A stretch of DNA of 8,960 nucleotides from an uncultured Kineosporia sp. (GCA_937859855.1 CALMAR010000449.1:1-8960); one strand, 5' to 3'. Positions 1 to 7,033 are shown, counted from the stretch's first letter. Notes: a model not told the origin generated them from the sequence alone. Program-made: numbers and translations.

Positions 1-54
1 TAGATCGGCTAGATCGGCTAGATCGGCTAGATCGGCTAGATCGGCTAGATCGGC
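1..54. repeat. 9-bp tandem repeat, six copies
   Basis: Six perfect head-to-tail copies of tagatcggc run from the first base and end where tgaccc begins at 55. The period is three codons, so each frame repeats a tripeptide: frame 1 has a TAG stop in every unit, frame 2 reads Arg-Ser-Ala, and frame 3 reads Asp-Arg-Leu. Frame 2 stays open to a TGA at 101-103 that overlaps the ispG GTG start. Frame 3 stops at 93-95. The array starts at the window edge, so its true copy number is unknown. It may be the 3' end of, or spacer after, the preceding gene (often a site-2 protease in actinobacteria, not visible here), or an assembly artefact. Confidence 0.95.
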
Positions 55-99
55 TGACCCTCGCGCGTCCCGACGTGAAGCTCAGGAGACACTGACAAC

Positions 100-1254
100 G
101 TGACCGTCAATCTCGGCCTGCCCATGCCCCCGCCACCGGTGCTGAATACCCGGCGGATCTCGCGCAAGATCAAGGTGGGGTCGGTGGACGTCGGCGGCGC
201 TGCGCCGATCTCGGTGCAGTCCATGTGCACGACGCTCACCGCCGATGTGAACTCGACCCTGCAGCAGATCGCCGAACTGACCGCGGCCGGCTGCGACATC
301 GTCCGGGTCGCCTGTCCTTCGCCGGACGACGCCGAGGCGCTGCCCGCCATCGCCAGGAAGTCGCAGATCCCGGTGATCGCCGACATCCACTTTCAGCCCA
401 AGTACGTGTTCGCGGCCATCGACGCGGGCTGTGCCGCGGTGAGGGTGAACCCGGGGAACATCCGGCAGTTCGACGACCAGGTCAAGGAGATCGCGGCCGC
501 CGCTCGCGATGCCGGAGTGTCGATCCGGATCGGGGTGAACGCCGGCTCGCTGGACAAGCGGCTGCTGGCCAAGTACGGCAAGGCCACGCCCGAGGCGCTG
601 GTCGAGTCGGCGGTCTGGGAGGCGTCGCTGTTCGAGGAGCACGACTTCCATGACTTCAAGATCTCGGTCAAGCACAACGACCCGGTGGTGATGGTCCGGG
701 CCTATGAGCTGCTGGCGCAGCGCGGCGACTGGCCTCTGCATCTGGGCGTGACCGAAGCGGGGCCGGCCTTCCAGGGCACGATCAAGTCGGCGGTCGCCTT
801 CGGTCACCTGCTCGGCCAGGGCATCGGCGACACCATCCGGGTGTCCCTGTCGGCCCCGCCGGTGGAAGAGGTCAAGGTCGGGATCCAGATCCTGCAGTCG
901 CTGAATCTGCGCCCGCGCAAGCTGGAGATCGTGTCCTGCCCCTCCTGCGGCCGGGCCCAGGTGGACGTCTACACGCTCGCGGAGCAGGTCACGGCCGGCC
1001 TGGAAGGCCTGGAGGTGCCGCTGCGAGTGGCGGTGATGGGCTGCGTGGTGAACGGCCCTGGCGAGGCCCGGGAAGCGGACCTGGGTGTGGCGTCCGGCAA
1101 CGGCAAAGGGCAGATCTTCGTGCGCGGACAGGTGGTCAAGACTGTGCCCGAGGCCCAGATCGTGGAGACGCTGATCGACGAGGCGATGCACCTGGCTGAA
1201 CAGATGGGTGACTTCGGCGCCGAGCCCGGCCGGCCGCACGTGAGCGTGCGCTAG
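100..1254 (+). CDS. ispG: 4-hydroxy-3-methylbut-2-en-1-yl diphosphate synthase (flavodoxin/ferredoxin), IspG/GcpE
   Basis: IspG performs the penultimate step of the cytosolic MEP isoprenoid pathway. It reduces 2-C-methyl-erythritol 2,4-cyclodiphosphate to HMBPP using a [4Fe-4S] cluster and a flavodoxin or ferredoxin donor. The 384-residue product has the normal length of the short, bacterial two-domain form. Its N-terminal TIM barrel includes the family segments [16 protein letters not shown] and RVNPGNI. The C-terminal cluster domain carries the three ligand cysteines C280, C283 (CPSCGRAQ) and C315 ([11 protein letters not shown]), and E322 is the expected catalytic glutamate. The GTG start at 100 is chosen because the N-terminus (MTVNLGLP) matches actinobacterial IspG and an aggag Shine-Dalgarno lies at 84-88. 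No key residue is missing. The GNAT gene follows after 27 bp, and the pair is probably co-transcribed. In mycobacteria the upstream neighbours are dxr and the rip1 protease, which lie outside this window. Confidence 0.98.
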   Translation: MTVNLGLPMPPPPVLNTRRISRKIKVGSVDVGGAAPISVQSMCTTLTADVNSTLQQIAELTAAGCDIVRVACPSPDDAEALPAIARKSQIPVIADIHFQPKYVFAAIDAGCAAVRVNPGNIRQFDDQVKEIAAAARDAGVSIRIGVNAGSLDKRLLAKYGKATPEALVESAVWEASLFEEHDFHDFKISVKHNDPVVMVRAYELLAQRGDWPLHLGVTEAGPAFQGTIKSAVAFGHLLGQGIGDTIRVSLSAPPVEEVKVGIQILQSLNLRPRKLEIVSCPSCGRAQVDVYTLAEQVTAGLEGLEVPLRVAVMGCVVNGPGEAREADLGVASGNGKGQIFVRGQVVKTVPEAQIVETLIDEAMHLAEQMGDFGAEPGRPHVSVR

Positions 1255-1281
1255 CGGTCGTCCGTAAGTCAGGATTGACCC

Positions 1282-2133
1282 GTGCTGCGATCCGCCGTCA
1301 GGGTCCTGGTCCGCGATGATGTGGACGAGGCGCTGGCGCTGTGTGCCACTGATCCGGTGGCGAATCTGTTCGTCGCCGCCCGGCTGAACGCGCTGCGGGC
1401 GGACCCGCGCCGCCACAGCGGGGAAGTGTGGGGCTGGTACGACGGCGGACGGTTGCGGTCGGCCTGCTGGTCGGGCGCGAACCTGGTGCCGGTTCAGGCC
1501 ACCGAGCAGGCGGTGGAGGCGTTCGCCTACCGGGCCCGGCGCAACGGCCGGCAGTGTTCGTCCATCGTCGGGCCAGCCAGCGCGGTGCTCGGGATGTGGC
1601 ACCAGCTGCAGGCATCGTGGGGACCGGCCCGCGACACCCGGCCCAACCAGCCCCTGATGGCGATGTCGTCGGATTCACCGATCCAGCCCGATCCGCAGGT
1701 CCGGCGTTCGCGGACCGACGAGCTGGACCTGCTGGTGCCGGCCTGCATCGCCATGTTCACCGAGGAGGTCGGTTACTCGCCGGTGGCGGCCGACGGGGGA
1801 GCGGTCTACCGGTCGCAGGTCGGCGCGCTGGTGGCCTCGGGCCGCTCGTTCGTCCGCATCGATGAATCGCCGGCCGGCGCCCAGGTCGTCTTCAAAGCCG
1901 AGCTGGGATCGGTGATTCCGCAGGCGGTGCAGGTGCAGGGAGTATGGGTTAACCCCCGCTACCGGGGGCGGGGACTGGCCGCGCCGGCGATGGCGGCGAT
2001 CGTCGGCATCGTGCGCCGGGAGATCGCGCCGATCGTGTCGCTCTACGTCAACGGGTACAACACCCGCGCCGTCCGCGCCTACGAACGGGTCGGATTCCAG
2101 ACCGTCGGCACCTACGCCACCATCCTGTTCTGA
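1282..2133 (+). CDS. GNAT family N-acetyltransferase with N-terminal DUF4081-like domain
   Basis: This 283-residue protein resembles the actinobacterial two-domain GNAT proteins encoded next to ispG (M. tuberculosis Rv2867c type, about the same length). Residues 1 to about 110 form the DUF4081-like N-terminal half (ATDPVANLFVAARL). The GNAT fold covers roughly 140-283. The acetyl-CoA pyrophosphate loop is at R226-Y-R-G-R-G231, after the beta strand VQGVWVNP. The C-terminal motif LYVNGYNTRAVRAYERVGF is typical of GNAT motif B with its conserved Tyr. The GTG start at 1282 has a weak aggat at 1271-1275. It lies 27 bp after ispG and probably shares its transcript. The donor is expected to be acetyl-CoA. 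The acceptor is unknown, and conserved linkage to ispG does not show a role in isoprenoid synthesis. Confidence 0.9.
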   Translation: MLRSAVRVLVRDDVDEALALCATDPVANLFVAARLNALRADPRRHSGEVWGWYDGGRLRSACWSGANLVPVQATEQAVEAFAYRARRNGRQCSSIVGPASAVLGMWHQLQASWGPARDTRPNQPLMAMSSDSPIQPDPQVRRSRTDELDLLVPACIAMFTEEVGYSPVAADGGAVYRSQVGALVASGRSFVRIDESPAGAQVVFKAELGSVIPQAVQVQGVWVNPRYRGRGLAAPAMAAIVGIVRREIAPIVSLYVNGYNTRAVRAYERVGFQTVGTYATILF

Positions 2134-2168
2134 GCGCTGGCACCGATCACGCCCGAAAAGCCCTCTTT

Positions 2169-2190
2169 CGTTCGGCTGAGCCGCTGAACG
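2169..2190. terminator. Possible hairpin between convergent genes
   Basis: A short imperfect hairpin lies in the 72-bp gap between the convergent ends of the GNAT gene and the minus-strand DUF559 gene. CGTTC (2169-2173) pairs with GAACG (2186-2190), and an inner GGC/GCC stem (2174-2176 with 2180-2182) closes a TGA loop, leaving a GCT bulge. No U-tract follows on either strand, so termination here is only a guess from position. The inverted-repeat element starting at 2192 is an alternative structure for the same purpose. Confidence 0.2.
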
Positions 2191-2191
2191 G

Positions 2192-2261
2192 GCCAGCCGG
2201 GAGGATCAAGCGGCCGTTTCCGGCTTCCGGACCGCTTTCCCGGACATTGATCCTCCCCGCC
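2192..2261. repeat. Inverted-repeat element, copy A
   Basis: Perfect 11-bp inverted arms, gggaggatcaa (2199-2209) and ttgatcctccc (2247-2257), enclose a 37-bp centre. Copy B at 3144-3214 has the same layout and the same orientation. The left 18 bases match copy B at 16 of 18 positions. The right 17 bases (2245-2261, cattgatcctccccgcc) are identical to 3198-3214. The centres are much less alike, though both contain a GC-rich inner palindrome (here agcgg 2209-2213 with ccgct 2232-2236). This copy overlaps the 3' end of the minus-strand DUF559 gene and contains its stop codon. It could be a small non-autonomous mobile element, a REP-like sequence, a folded-RNA terminator or a binding site. Confidence 0.75.
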
Positions 2262-3090
2262 CGAGCGGTCTCAGAGTGCAGCAGTCGCTGATGATCTGCT
2301 GAACCCAGGGCTCCTCGAACATCACCTGCTCCCAGGAGAACCGCAGCACCAGCCAGCCACGCGCCATCAGTTCGTCGTATCGCCGGCAGTCGCGGTCCAG
2401 AGCCGCACGGCTGCCGTGGAAGGCGAAGCTGTCCGCCTCGGCGGCGATCCGGCGGGTCGGGTCACCGAGGTCGACGTAGAAGGCGCCTACCTGGAGCTGA
2501 GGCACGAAGTTGCCCCACCCCGCCGTCAAAGCGGCCGCCCGCAGGGCGCTTTCGAATGGATTGGCGGCTCGCCGGTCGGCCGCGGCACAAACCTGACGGG
2601 CCGTCCTGCTGCCCGGTCCGCGCAGATCCGCGGCGGCCCAGTGCAGATCCTCGGCGGTGATCAGCTGGCGGCGCAGGGCCGAGTCGGCGATGGCCAGGCC
2701 TTCCCGGAACGGCATGGTGCGGGCACAGTCGAGCACCGTGCGCAAGGGACTGGTCACCCGATCCGCATCGGTATCGGCGTAGTGCAGGGTCACCGGGCGA
2801 CGAGTGAGGCGATGCGCTCGCGTTGGCACCGTGATGTGAATGCGGTCCGGTTCCACCACCGCCTCCATCCGCCAGTGCTGAGCAGCGCTGGCGTGTGACA
2901 CCACGCCTGCCATGGCTTGAGCCAGCTGCGAGGCCGCCGGCAACTGGGGCAAGGCGTAACGCCCCCGCGCCACCCGCAGAACGTCCTGGGTGGTCACCGC
3001 GCGGTTCAAGGTCCGGGCACTGCTGTAGCGCAACAGCTCTGCCCGGCGGGCGGTCCCGCCGAGATAGCGCAGCGCTTGGGCCGGATCCAC
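2206..3090 (-). CDS. AbiEi-like N-terminal domain / DUF559 (Vsr-like, PD-(D/E)XK) endonuclease-fold protein
   Basis: This 294-residue protein belongs to a large actinobacterial group annotated as DUF559 or AbiEi-type antitoxin-like proteins. Residues 1 to about 60 resemble the AbiEi winged-helix start (GGTARRAELL, then RVARGRYALP). A middle segment contains the family phrase SPLRTVLDCAR (114-124). The C-terminal part (about 178-272) is a Vsr/DUF559 nuclease-like fold, with NPFESALR, D207 in YVDLGD, E218-A-D220, H225 and D232-R-D, then GWLVLRFSWEQV. The candidate metal-binding acidic residues are therefore retained. The GTG start at 3090 is the first usable one after an in-frame TAA at 3130-3132. 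No good Shine-Dalgarno precedes it, so a leaderless message is possible. No AbiEii-like toxin is adjacent. Residues from about 278 to the end are encoded inside repeat copy A and look like an added tail. The function is unknown; a DNA-processing or defence role is inference. Confidence 0.85.
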   Translation of the reverse strand: MDPAQALRYLGGTARRAELLRYSSARTLNRAVTTQDVLRVARGRYALPQLPAASQLAQAMAGVVSHASAAQHWRMEAVVEPDRIHITVPTRAHRLTRRPVTLHYADTDADRVTSPLRTVLDCARTMPFREGLAIADSALRRQLITAEDLHWAAADLRGPGSRTARQVCAAADRRAANPFESALRAAALTAGWGNFVPQLQVGAFYVDLGDPTRRIAAEADSFAFHGSRAALDRDCRRYDELMARGWLVLRFSWEQVMFEEPWVQQIISDCCTLRPLGRGGSMSGKAVRKPETAA

Positions 3091-3129
3091 ATCGGCAAGA
3101 ATGCCGCGTCCGCGCCGGAGCCTCAGAAG

Positions 3130-3138
3130 TTATCCACA
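3130..3138 (+). promoter_or_regulatory. DnaA-box-like 9-mer TTATCCACA
   Basis: The nine bases match the classical DnaA-box consensus exactly. The site lies 39 bp upstream of the GTG start of the minus-strand DUF559 gene and 5 bp from repeat copy B. It is a lone box with no AT-rich stretch or partner boxes, so it is not an origin. On the minus strand it reads tgtggataa, and its gataac portion could instead be part of a -10 element for the DUF559 gene. In that frame it also supplies the TAA stop upstream of the start. Confidence 0.4.
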
Positions 3139-3143
3139 GATGA

Positions 3144-3214
3144 GCCGGCCGGGAGGACCAACCCGGGTTTCCAAGGCCCGGAAGCGATGTTGTGGGCCAT
3201 TGATCCTCCCCGCC
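3144..3214. repeat. Inverted-repeat element, copy B
   Basis: The arms gggaggaccaa (3151-3161) and ttgatcctccc (3200-3210) enclose a 38-bp centre. The arrangement matches copy A at 2192-2261 in direct orientation, with copy starts about 950 bp apart. One arm position differs from copy A (c for t). On the minus strand this would give a G-U wobble and keep a folded RNA intact, whereas on the plus strand it is a C-A mismatch. The centre contains its own palindromes (ccggg/cccgg and ggccc/gggcc) in place of those of copy A. The element lies between the divergent starts of the DUF559 gene and proS, so it could affect either promoter. Confidence 0.75.
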
Positions 3215-3300
3215 GCACCGGCCGATGGGGGCGGTCTGCGCCAGGCTGCTCGCGCGATACGGTTTTGGGAGCCGGTCCAGCTTGGGGACGGCGGCTGAAC

Positions 3301-3307
3301 GGGAGGA
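3301..3307 (+). promoter_or_regulatory. Ribosome binding site of proS
   Basis: The sequence gggagga sits 6 bases before the GTG at 3314 and is strongly complementary to the 16S rRNA tail. It favours that GTG over the in-frame ATG at 3326, which would be 18 bases away. I see no convincing -35/-10 promoter in 3215-3300. Confidence 0.8.
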
Positions 3308-3313
3308 ATCACC

Positions 3314-5077
3314 GTGCTCTGGCGGATGTCCACGCTGTTCCTGCGAACTCTGCGCGAGGACCCGGCCGATGCCGAGGTGGCCAGTCACAAGCTGCTGGTC
3401 CGGGCCGGATACATCCGCCGGGCGGCGCCGGGCATCTACTCCTGGCTGCCGATCGGCTATCGCACCTACCGGAACGTGGAGAACATCGTCCGGGAGGAGA
3501 TGGACGCAGCCGGTTTCCAGGAGGTGCACTTCCCGGCCCTGCTGCCGCGCGAACCCTACGAGGCCACCGGCCGCTGGACCGAGTACGGCCCGAACATCTT
3601 CCGGCTCAAGGACCGGCGGGGCAACGACTACCTGCTCGGCCCTACGCACGAGGAGATGTTCACCCTGCTGGTGAAGGATCTCTACTCGTCCTACAAGGAC
3701 CTGCCGCTGTCGATCTACCAGATCCAGAACAAGTACCGGGATGAGGCGCGCCCCCGGGCCGGCCTGCTTCGTGGCCGCGAATTCGTGATGAAGGACTCCT
3801 ACTCGTTCGACGTCGACGACGCCGGGCTGGAAGCGTCCTATGCCCGGCACCGGGCCGCCTACATCAGGACCTTCGACCGGCTCGGGCTGGACTATGTGAT
3901 CGTCTCGGCGGTGTCTGGCGCCATGGGCGGCAGCCGCAGCGAGGAGTTCCTGCATCCCACGCCGGTCGGTGAGGACGAATTCGTCCAGTGCTCCAACTGC
4001 GACTACGCGGCCAACACCGAGGCCGTGCGAACCCCCGCGCCAACCCCGTTGAGCTGGCAGGGCATGAACGCCGCGCACGTCGAGAACACCCCGGACACAC
4101 CGACGATCGAGACCCTGGTCGGGTTGGCCAACGACGCACTGCCCCGGCTGGACCGGCCCTGGACCGCTGCGGACACGCTGAAGAACGTGGTGGTGATGCT
4201 CGTCCACCCCGGCGGCATCCGGGAGCCGCTGGTGATCGGCCTGCCTGGAGATCGCGAAGTGGACCTCAAGCGATTGGAGGCCGCGGTCACCCCGGCCGAG
4301 GTGGAGCCGTTCACCGACGCCGACTTCGCCGCCCGCCCGGCGCTGGTCAAGGGCTACATCGGCCCGGCCGCGCTGGGGGCCGATTCGAGCTCGGGCATCC
4401 GATACCTGCTCGATCCCCGGGTGGCGCCGGGCACGGCCTGGATCACCGGTGCCAACCAGCCCGGCCGGCACGTCTTCGATCTGGTCGCCGGGCGCGACTT
4501 CGAGGGCGATGGCGTGATCGAGGCCGCGGGCGTCCGGGACGGCGATGCGTGCCCGAACTGTGGCGAGGCCCTCACCCTGAAGCGTGGCATGGAGATGGGG
4601 CATATCTTCCAGCTCGGCCGCAAGTACGCGGAGGCCCTGGACCTGAAAGTGCTGGACCAGAACGGCAAACTGGTGACGGTCACGATGGGCTCGTACGGCA
4701 TCGGGGTCACCCGGGCGGTCGCCGCGATCGCCGAGGCCACCTATGACCAGGCGGGGTTGTGCTGGCCCCGGGAGGTGTCACCGGCCGACGTCCACGTGGT
4801 CGCCACCGGCAAGGACGCCGCGGTTTTCGACGCCGCGAACACGCTGGCGGCCGAGCTCGAAGTGGCCGGAGCCCGCGTGCTCTACGACGACCGGCCGAAG
4901 CTGTCGCCCGGGGTGAAGTTCAAGGACGCCGAGCTGATCGGCGTGCCCACCATCCTGGTGGTGGGCCGGGGCCTGGCCAACGGCTTGGTCGAGCTGAAGG
5001 ACCGGCGCACCGGCCAGAGCGAGGATGTTCCGCTGGCGGATGCGGTCAAGCGGGTCAGTGCCCTCCTCCAGGCCTGA
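3314..5077 (+). CDS. proS: Prolyl-tRNA synthetase, bacterial type with editing (INS) domain
   Basis: ProRS charges tRNA-Pro with proline and, in this form, hydrolyses mischarged Ala-tRNA-Pro. The 587-residue product is the usual length for the bacterial type. The class II catalytic core has motif 2 at 141-156 ([10 protein letters not shown], then LRGREF) and motif 3 at 459-467 (GSYGIGVTR). The INS editing domain lies between them at roughly 226-410. The anticodon-binding domain covers about 480-587, with the phrase [13 protein letters not shown]. The start [14 protein letters not shown] aligns with the MITRMSELFLRTLR start of mycobacterial ProRS, supporting the GTG at 3314. Two CxxC pairs flank the editing domain (C226/C229 and C413/C416) and may form a zinc site. 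Some ProRS, including the mycobacterial one as I recall it, lack these cysteines. The next gene starts 61 bp after the stop, with no clear terminator between. Confidence 0.98.
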   Translation: MLWRMSTLFLRTLREDPADAEVASHKLLVRAGYIRRAAPGIYSWLPIGYRTYRNVENIVREEMDAAGFQEVHFPALLPREPYEATGRWTEYGPNIFRLKDRRGNDYLLGPTHEEMFTLLVKDLYSSYKDLPLSIYQIQNKYRDEARPRAGLLRGREFVMKDSYSFDVDDAGLEASYARHRAAYIRTFDRLGLDYVIVSAVSGAMGGSRSEEFLHPTPVGEDEFVQCSNCDYAANTEAVRTPAPTPLSWQGMNAAHVENTPDTPTIETLVGLANDALPRLDRPWTAADTLKNVVVMLVHPGGIREPLVIGLPGDREVDLKRLEAAVTPAEVEPFTDADFAARPALVKGYIGPAALGADSSSGIRYLLDPRVAPGTAWITGANQPGRHVFDLVAGRDFEGDGVIEAAGVRDGDACPNCGEALTLKRGMEMGHIFQLGRKYAEALDLKVLDQNGKLVTVTMGSYGIGVTRAVAAIAEATYDQAGLCWPREVSPADVHVVATGKDAAVFDAANTLAAELEVAGARVLYDDRPKLSPGVKFKDAELIGVPTILVVGRGLANGLVELKDRRTGQSEDVPLADAVKRVSALLQA

Positions 5078-5138
5078 CGCAGTGCCCTGCGGGGGCCGGG
5101 GGGAAGTCAAATACACCGCCGGCATGCACACTGGACGC

Positions 5139-5543
5139 ATGATTGCGCTTGATCTGGCCCGGCGGCTGAAGATCGCTGGCCTGCGCTGGGACGCGGCCCG
5201 GGGCGACCGGTTCGTCGTCCCCGACAAGGGCATGGACGACGACGTGTTCGTGATCAGCGACATGGTGGTCGAGGTGCAGAGCACCCCGACCGGCGAGATC
5301 CTCGGTTTCAACGGCATCACCGAATGGGCGCTGGACAGCGTGCAGCGCGACGAGGTGGTCTGGATGCCGCGGGAGCAGCAGCTGCGTGACCTGCTCGGAG
5401 CCCGCTTCGTCCGGCTGGAGGCGCAGGAGCCGGGCTACGTCGTGGTGATCACTTCAGCGGACGGCAAGCAGGAGCTGCGGGAGGCGGACGGGGACGCCGA
5501 GTCGGCCTATGCCCGCGCGCTGCTGACGATCATGGCGGCATGA
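5139..5543 (+). CDS. Conserved actinobacterial hypothetical protein (MIALDLARRL family)
   Basis: This 134-residue soluble protein belongs to a conserved actinobacterial family whose members start MI-LDLARRL and contain WDAARGDRFVVPD, DDDVFVISDMVVEV, then GFNGITEWALDSV. Some databases label such proteins as pilus assembly CpaE, but nothing here resembles the CpaE ATPase or receiver domain, so I would not carry that name over. No signal peptide, membrane segment or catalytic motif is visible. The protein is acidic and mixed alpha/beta. The start at 5139 is chosen from the family N-terminus. An in-frame ATG at 5124 would add five residues, and neither has a strong Shine-Dalgarno. Its stop overlaps the start of the HAD gene (ATGA at 5540-5543), so the two are probably translationally coupled. 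Function unknown. Confidence 0.8.
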   Translation: MIALDLARRLKIAGLRWDAARGDRFVVPDKGMDDDVFVISDMVVEVQSTPTGEILGFNGITEWALDSVQRDEVVWMPREQQLRDLLGARFVRLEAQEPGYVVVITSADGKQELREADGDAESAYARALLTIMAA

Positions 5544-6292
5544 GCAACCCCAGCGGACCGGTGCGAGCCGTCATCTTCGACTGGGGCGGCACACTCACGC
5601 CCTGGCATGAGATCGATCTGGTCAAGCAGTGGCAGATCTTCGCCGAGCACTATGCCCGCGATCATCGCGACGACTATCCAGACGCCGGCGCTGAACTGGC
5701 CACCACCATGGTGCTGGCCGAGCGCGAGGCCTGGGGACGGCTCGCCGTGGACGGCACCAGCGCCCGGCTGACCGAGATCCTGACCGCTGCGGGGGTCAGT
5801 GATCAACACCCCGGCTATCCGGGTGCGCAGGCCGCCTACGAGGAGTTCTGGGAACCGCACACCTACATCGATCCGCAGGTGCCGCACCTCTTCTCGGCCC
5901 TGCGGGACCGGGGATTACGGGTCGGCGTGCTGTCCAACACGCTCTGGTCCCGCGACTATCACGAGCGCGTCTTCGCCCGGGACGGCGTCCTGAACCTGAT
6001 CGACGGGGCGGTCTACACCTCCGAGATCAGCCACGTGAAGCCCCATCCGGCGGCGTTCGAGGCCGCTATGGCGGCGGTCGGGCATAGCGACCCGCGGGAA
6101 TGCGTGTACGTGGGGGACCGGCTGTACGAGGACGTCTACGGCGCGCAGCAGGCCGGGATGCGGGCGATCATGATTCCGCACAGCGACCTGCCGGCCGCCC
6201 AGCGGGTCGAGATCGAGGCCGAACCGGACGCGGTGGCCCGTGAGCTGCTGGACGTGCTGTCCGTGGTCGACGAATGGAACGGGCGGGACTGA
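5540..6292 (+). CDS. HAD superfamily hydrolase
   Basis: This 250-residue protein is of the HAD phosphatase type. Motif I is FDWGGTLTPW with nucleophile D14, motif II is S132 in VLSNTLW, motif III is K167 in HVKPHPAAF, and motif IV is GDRLYED with D193 and D198. A helical cap of about residues 25-115 fits subclass C1. The usual second Asp of motif I (DxD), which acts as general acid/base, is a glycine here (G16). A similar loss occurs in phosphonatases (DxAGT), so the chemistry may differ from a standard phosphomonoesterase. The substrate cannot be predicted. The ATG overlaps the stop of the preceding small gene by four bases, indicating coupled translation, and the CPBP gene follows within 10-19 bp. 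Confidence 0.92.
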   Translation: MSNPSGPVRAVIFDWGGTLTPWHEIDLVKQWQIFAEHYARDHRDDYPDAGAELATTMVLAEREAWGRLAVDGTSARLTEILTAAGVSDQHPGYPGAQAAYEEFWEPHTYIDPQVPHLFSALRDRGLRVGVLSNTLWSRDYHERVFARDGVLNLIDGAVYTSEISHVKPHPAAFEAAMAAVGHSDPRECVYVGDRLYEDVYGAQQAGMRAIMIPHSDLPAAQRVEIEAEPDAVARELLDVLSVVDEWNGRD

Positions 6293-6301
6293 TCACCTAA
6301 A

Positions 6302-7033
6302 TTGGCGGAAGTGAGCATTGGCCGGGACGCCGCCCGGTGGCCCGGCGTGGCCGGGACCGCGGTGGTGCTGGTACTGATGGCGGCGGCCAACCTGGCCGGG
6401 CATGGGTTGCACCTGAACAGCCTGTGGCTCGGACCGGTAACAGCGGCTTTCCTGCTGCTGGTGGCCCGGCTGAGCGGTCTGAGCTGGGTGCAGCTGGGAC
6501 TGGGCCGGGATCGGCTGGCCACCGGCCTGGCCTGGGGTTGCGGTGCGATCGCGGTGGTCGCTGCCGTCTACGTGGCGGGCGTGCTGATCCCGCTGACCAG
6601 GCCTGCCTTCCTGGACTCGCGGTACCACGTTGGCCTGTCCCGGGCGCTGCTGATCGCCTTTGTGGTGATCCCGGCCGGGACGGTGCTGCTGGAGGAGATA
6701 GCTTTCCGGTCCGTGCTGTGGGGAATGCTCTCCCGGCAGGCCCCGGCCGCCGCCGTGCTCCTGGCGACCTCAGTGCTGTTCGGGCTATGGCATGTACTGC
6801 CGGCTTTGAAAGCCAGCGCCAACCAGGGGGTCAGCCAGGCGCTGGGCTGGGCCGGCCCGGCGGCCGGAGTGGTACTGATCATCGGCACGGTGGCGTTCAC
6901 CGCGGCCGGCGGCGTGGTGGCGGGAGAGTTGCGCCGCCGCAGCGGCAGCCTGCTGGCCAGCGTGGGCATGCACTGGGCGACCAACTCCCTCGGCGTGCTG
7001 TTCGGGGTGCTGGCCTGGCAACTGGCCCGCTGA
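6302..7033 (+). CDS. CPBP family intramembrane metalloprotease homologue
   Basis: This polytopic membrane protein of 243 residues has about seven hydrophobic segments (roughly 14-33, 41-60, 75-96, 113-130, 148-168, 182-203 and 220-240). It carries the CPBP/Abi (Rce1-like) catalytic motifs: E131-E132-I-A-F-R136, H164 in FGLWH, and H224-W-A-T-N228. All are intact, so it is probably an active glutamate-type intramembrane protease, but its substrate is unknown. Numbering is from a TTG at 6302. A GTG at 6311, giving MSIGRDAARW, is an equally good or better start, and neither has a clean Shine-Dalgarno. The stop TGA at 7031-7033 shares its final A with the ATG of the next membrane gene, a tight operon arrangement. 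Confidence 0.9.
   Translation: MAEVSIGRDAARWPGVAGTAVVLVLMAAANLAGHGLHLNSLWLGPVTAAFLLLVARLSGLSWVQLGLGRDRLATGLAWGCGAIAVVAAVYVAGVLIPLTRPAFLDSRYHVGLSRALLIAFVVIPAGTVLLEEIAFRSVLWGMLSRQAPAAAVLLATSVLFGLWHVLPALKASANQGVSQALGWAGPAAGVVLIIGTVAFTAAGGVVAGELRRRSGSLLASVGMHWATNSLGVLFGVLAWQLAR

Noticed and set aside
2..54. Sequencing adapter remnant, because agatcgg begins a common Illumina adapter
   Set aside because: Only seven bases match and the next bases diverge. A 9-bp period does not fit adapter read-through.
1..54. CRISPR array or iterons
   Set aside because: The units are 9 bp with no spacers and no associated cas or rep gene.
82..1602. Very long minus-strand open frame opposite ispG (506 codons)
   Set aside because: It is the codon-aligned antisense of ispG in high-GC DNA. 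Its composition is Arg, His and Asp rich with no recognisable domain, and ispG on the other strand is unmistakable.
3289..3310. Possible third partial copy of the repeat, since gctgaacggg followed by aggaatca resembles the flank and left arm of copy A
   Set aside because: The shared bases are broken by a 9-base gap and the useful part is simply a strong Shine-Dalgarno for proS. There is no right arm.
2462..4603. 713-codon minus-strand open frame spanning the DUF559 gene and proS
   Set aside because: It crosses two clearly coding genes in shadow frames. Part of its reading is an out-of-frame version of the DUF559 gene. No domain is recognisable.
5084..5106. Terminator after proS in the G-rich stretch
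   Set aside because: The run is G-rich on one strand only, without a convincing stem or U-tract.
6337..7032. Plus-strand open frame extending upstream of the membrane hydrolase start through the CPBP gene
   Set aside because: This part is Gly/Arg-rich shadow reading of the CPBP gene. The ATG at 7033 begins the family-like hydrophobic sequence.
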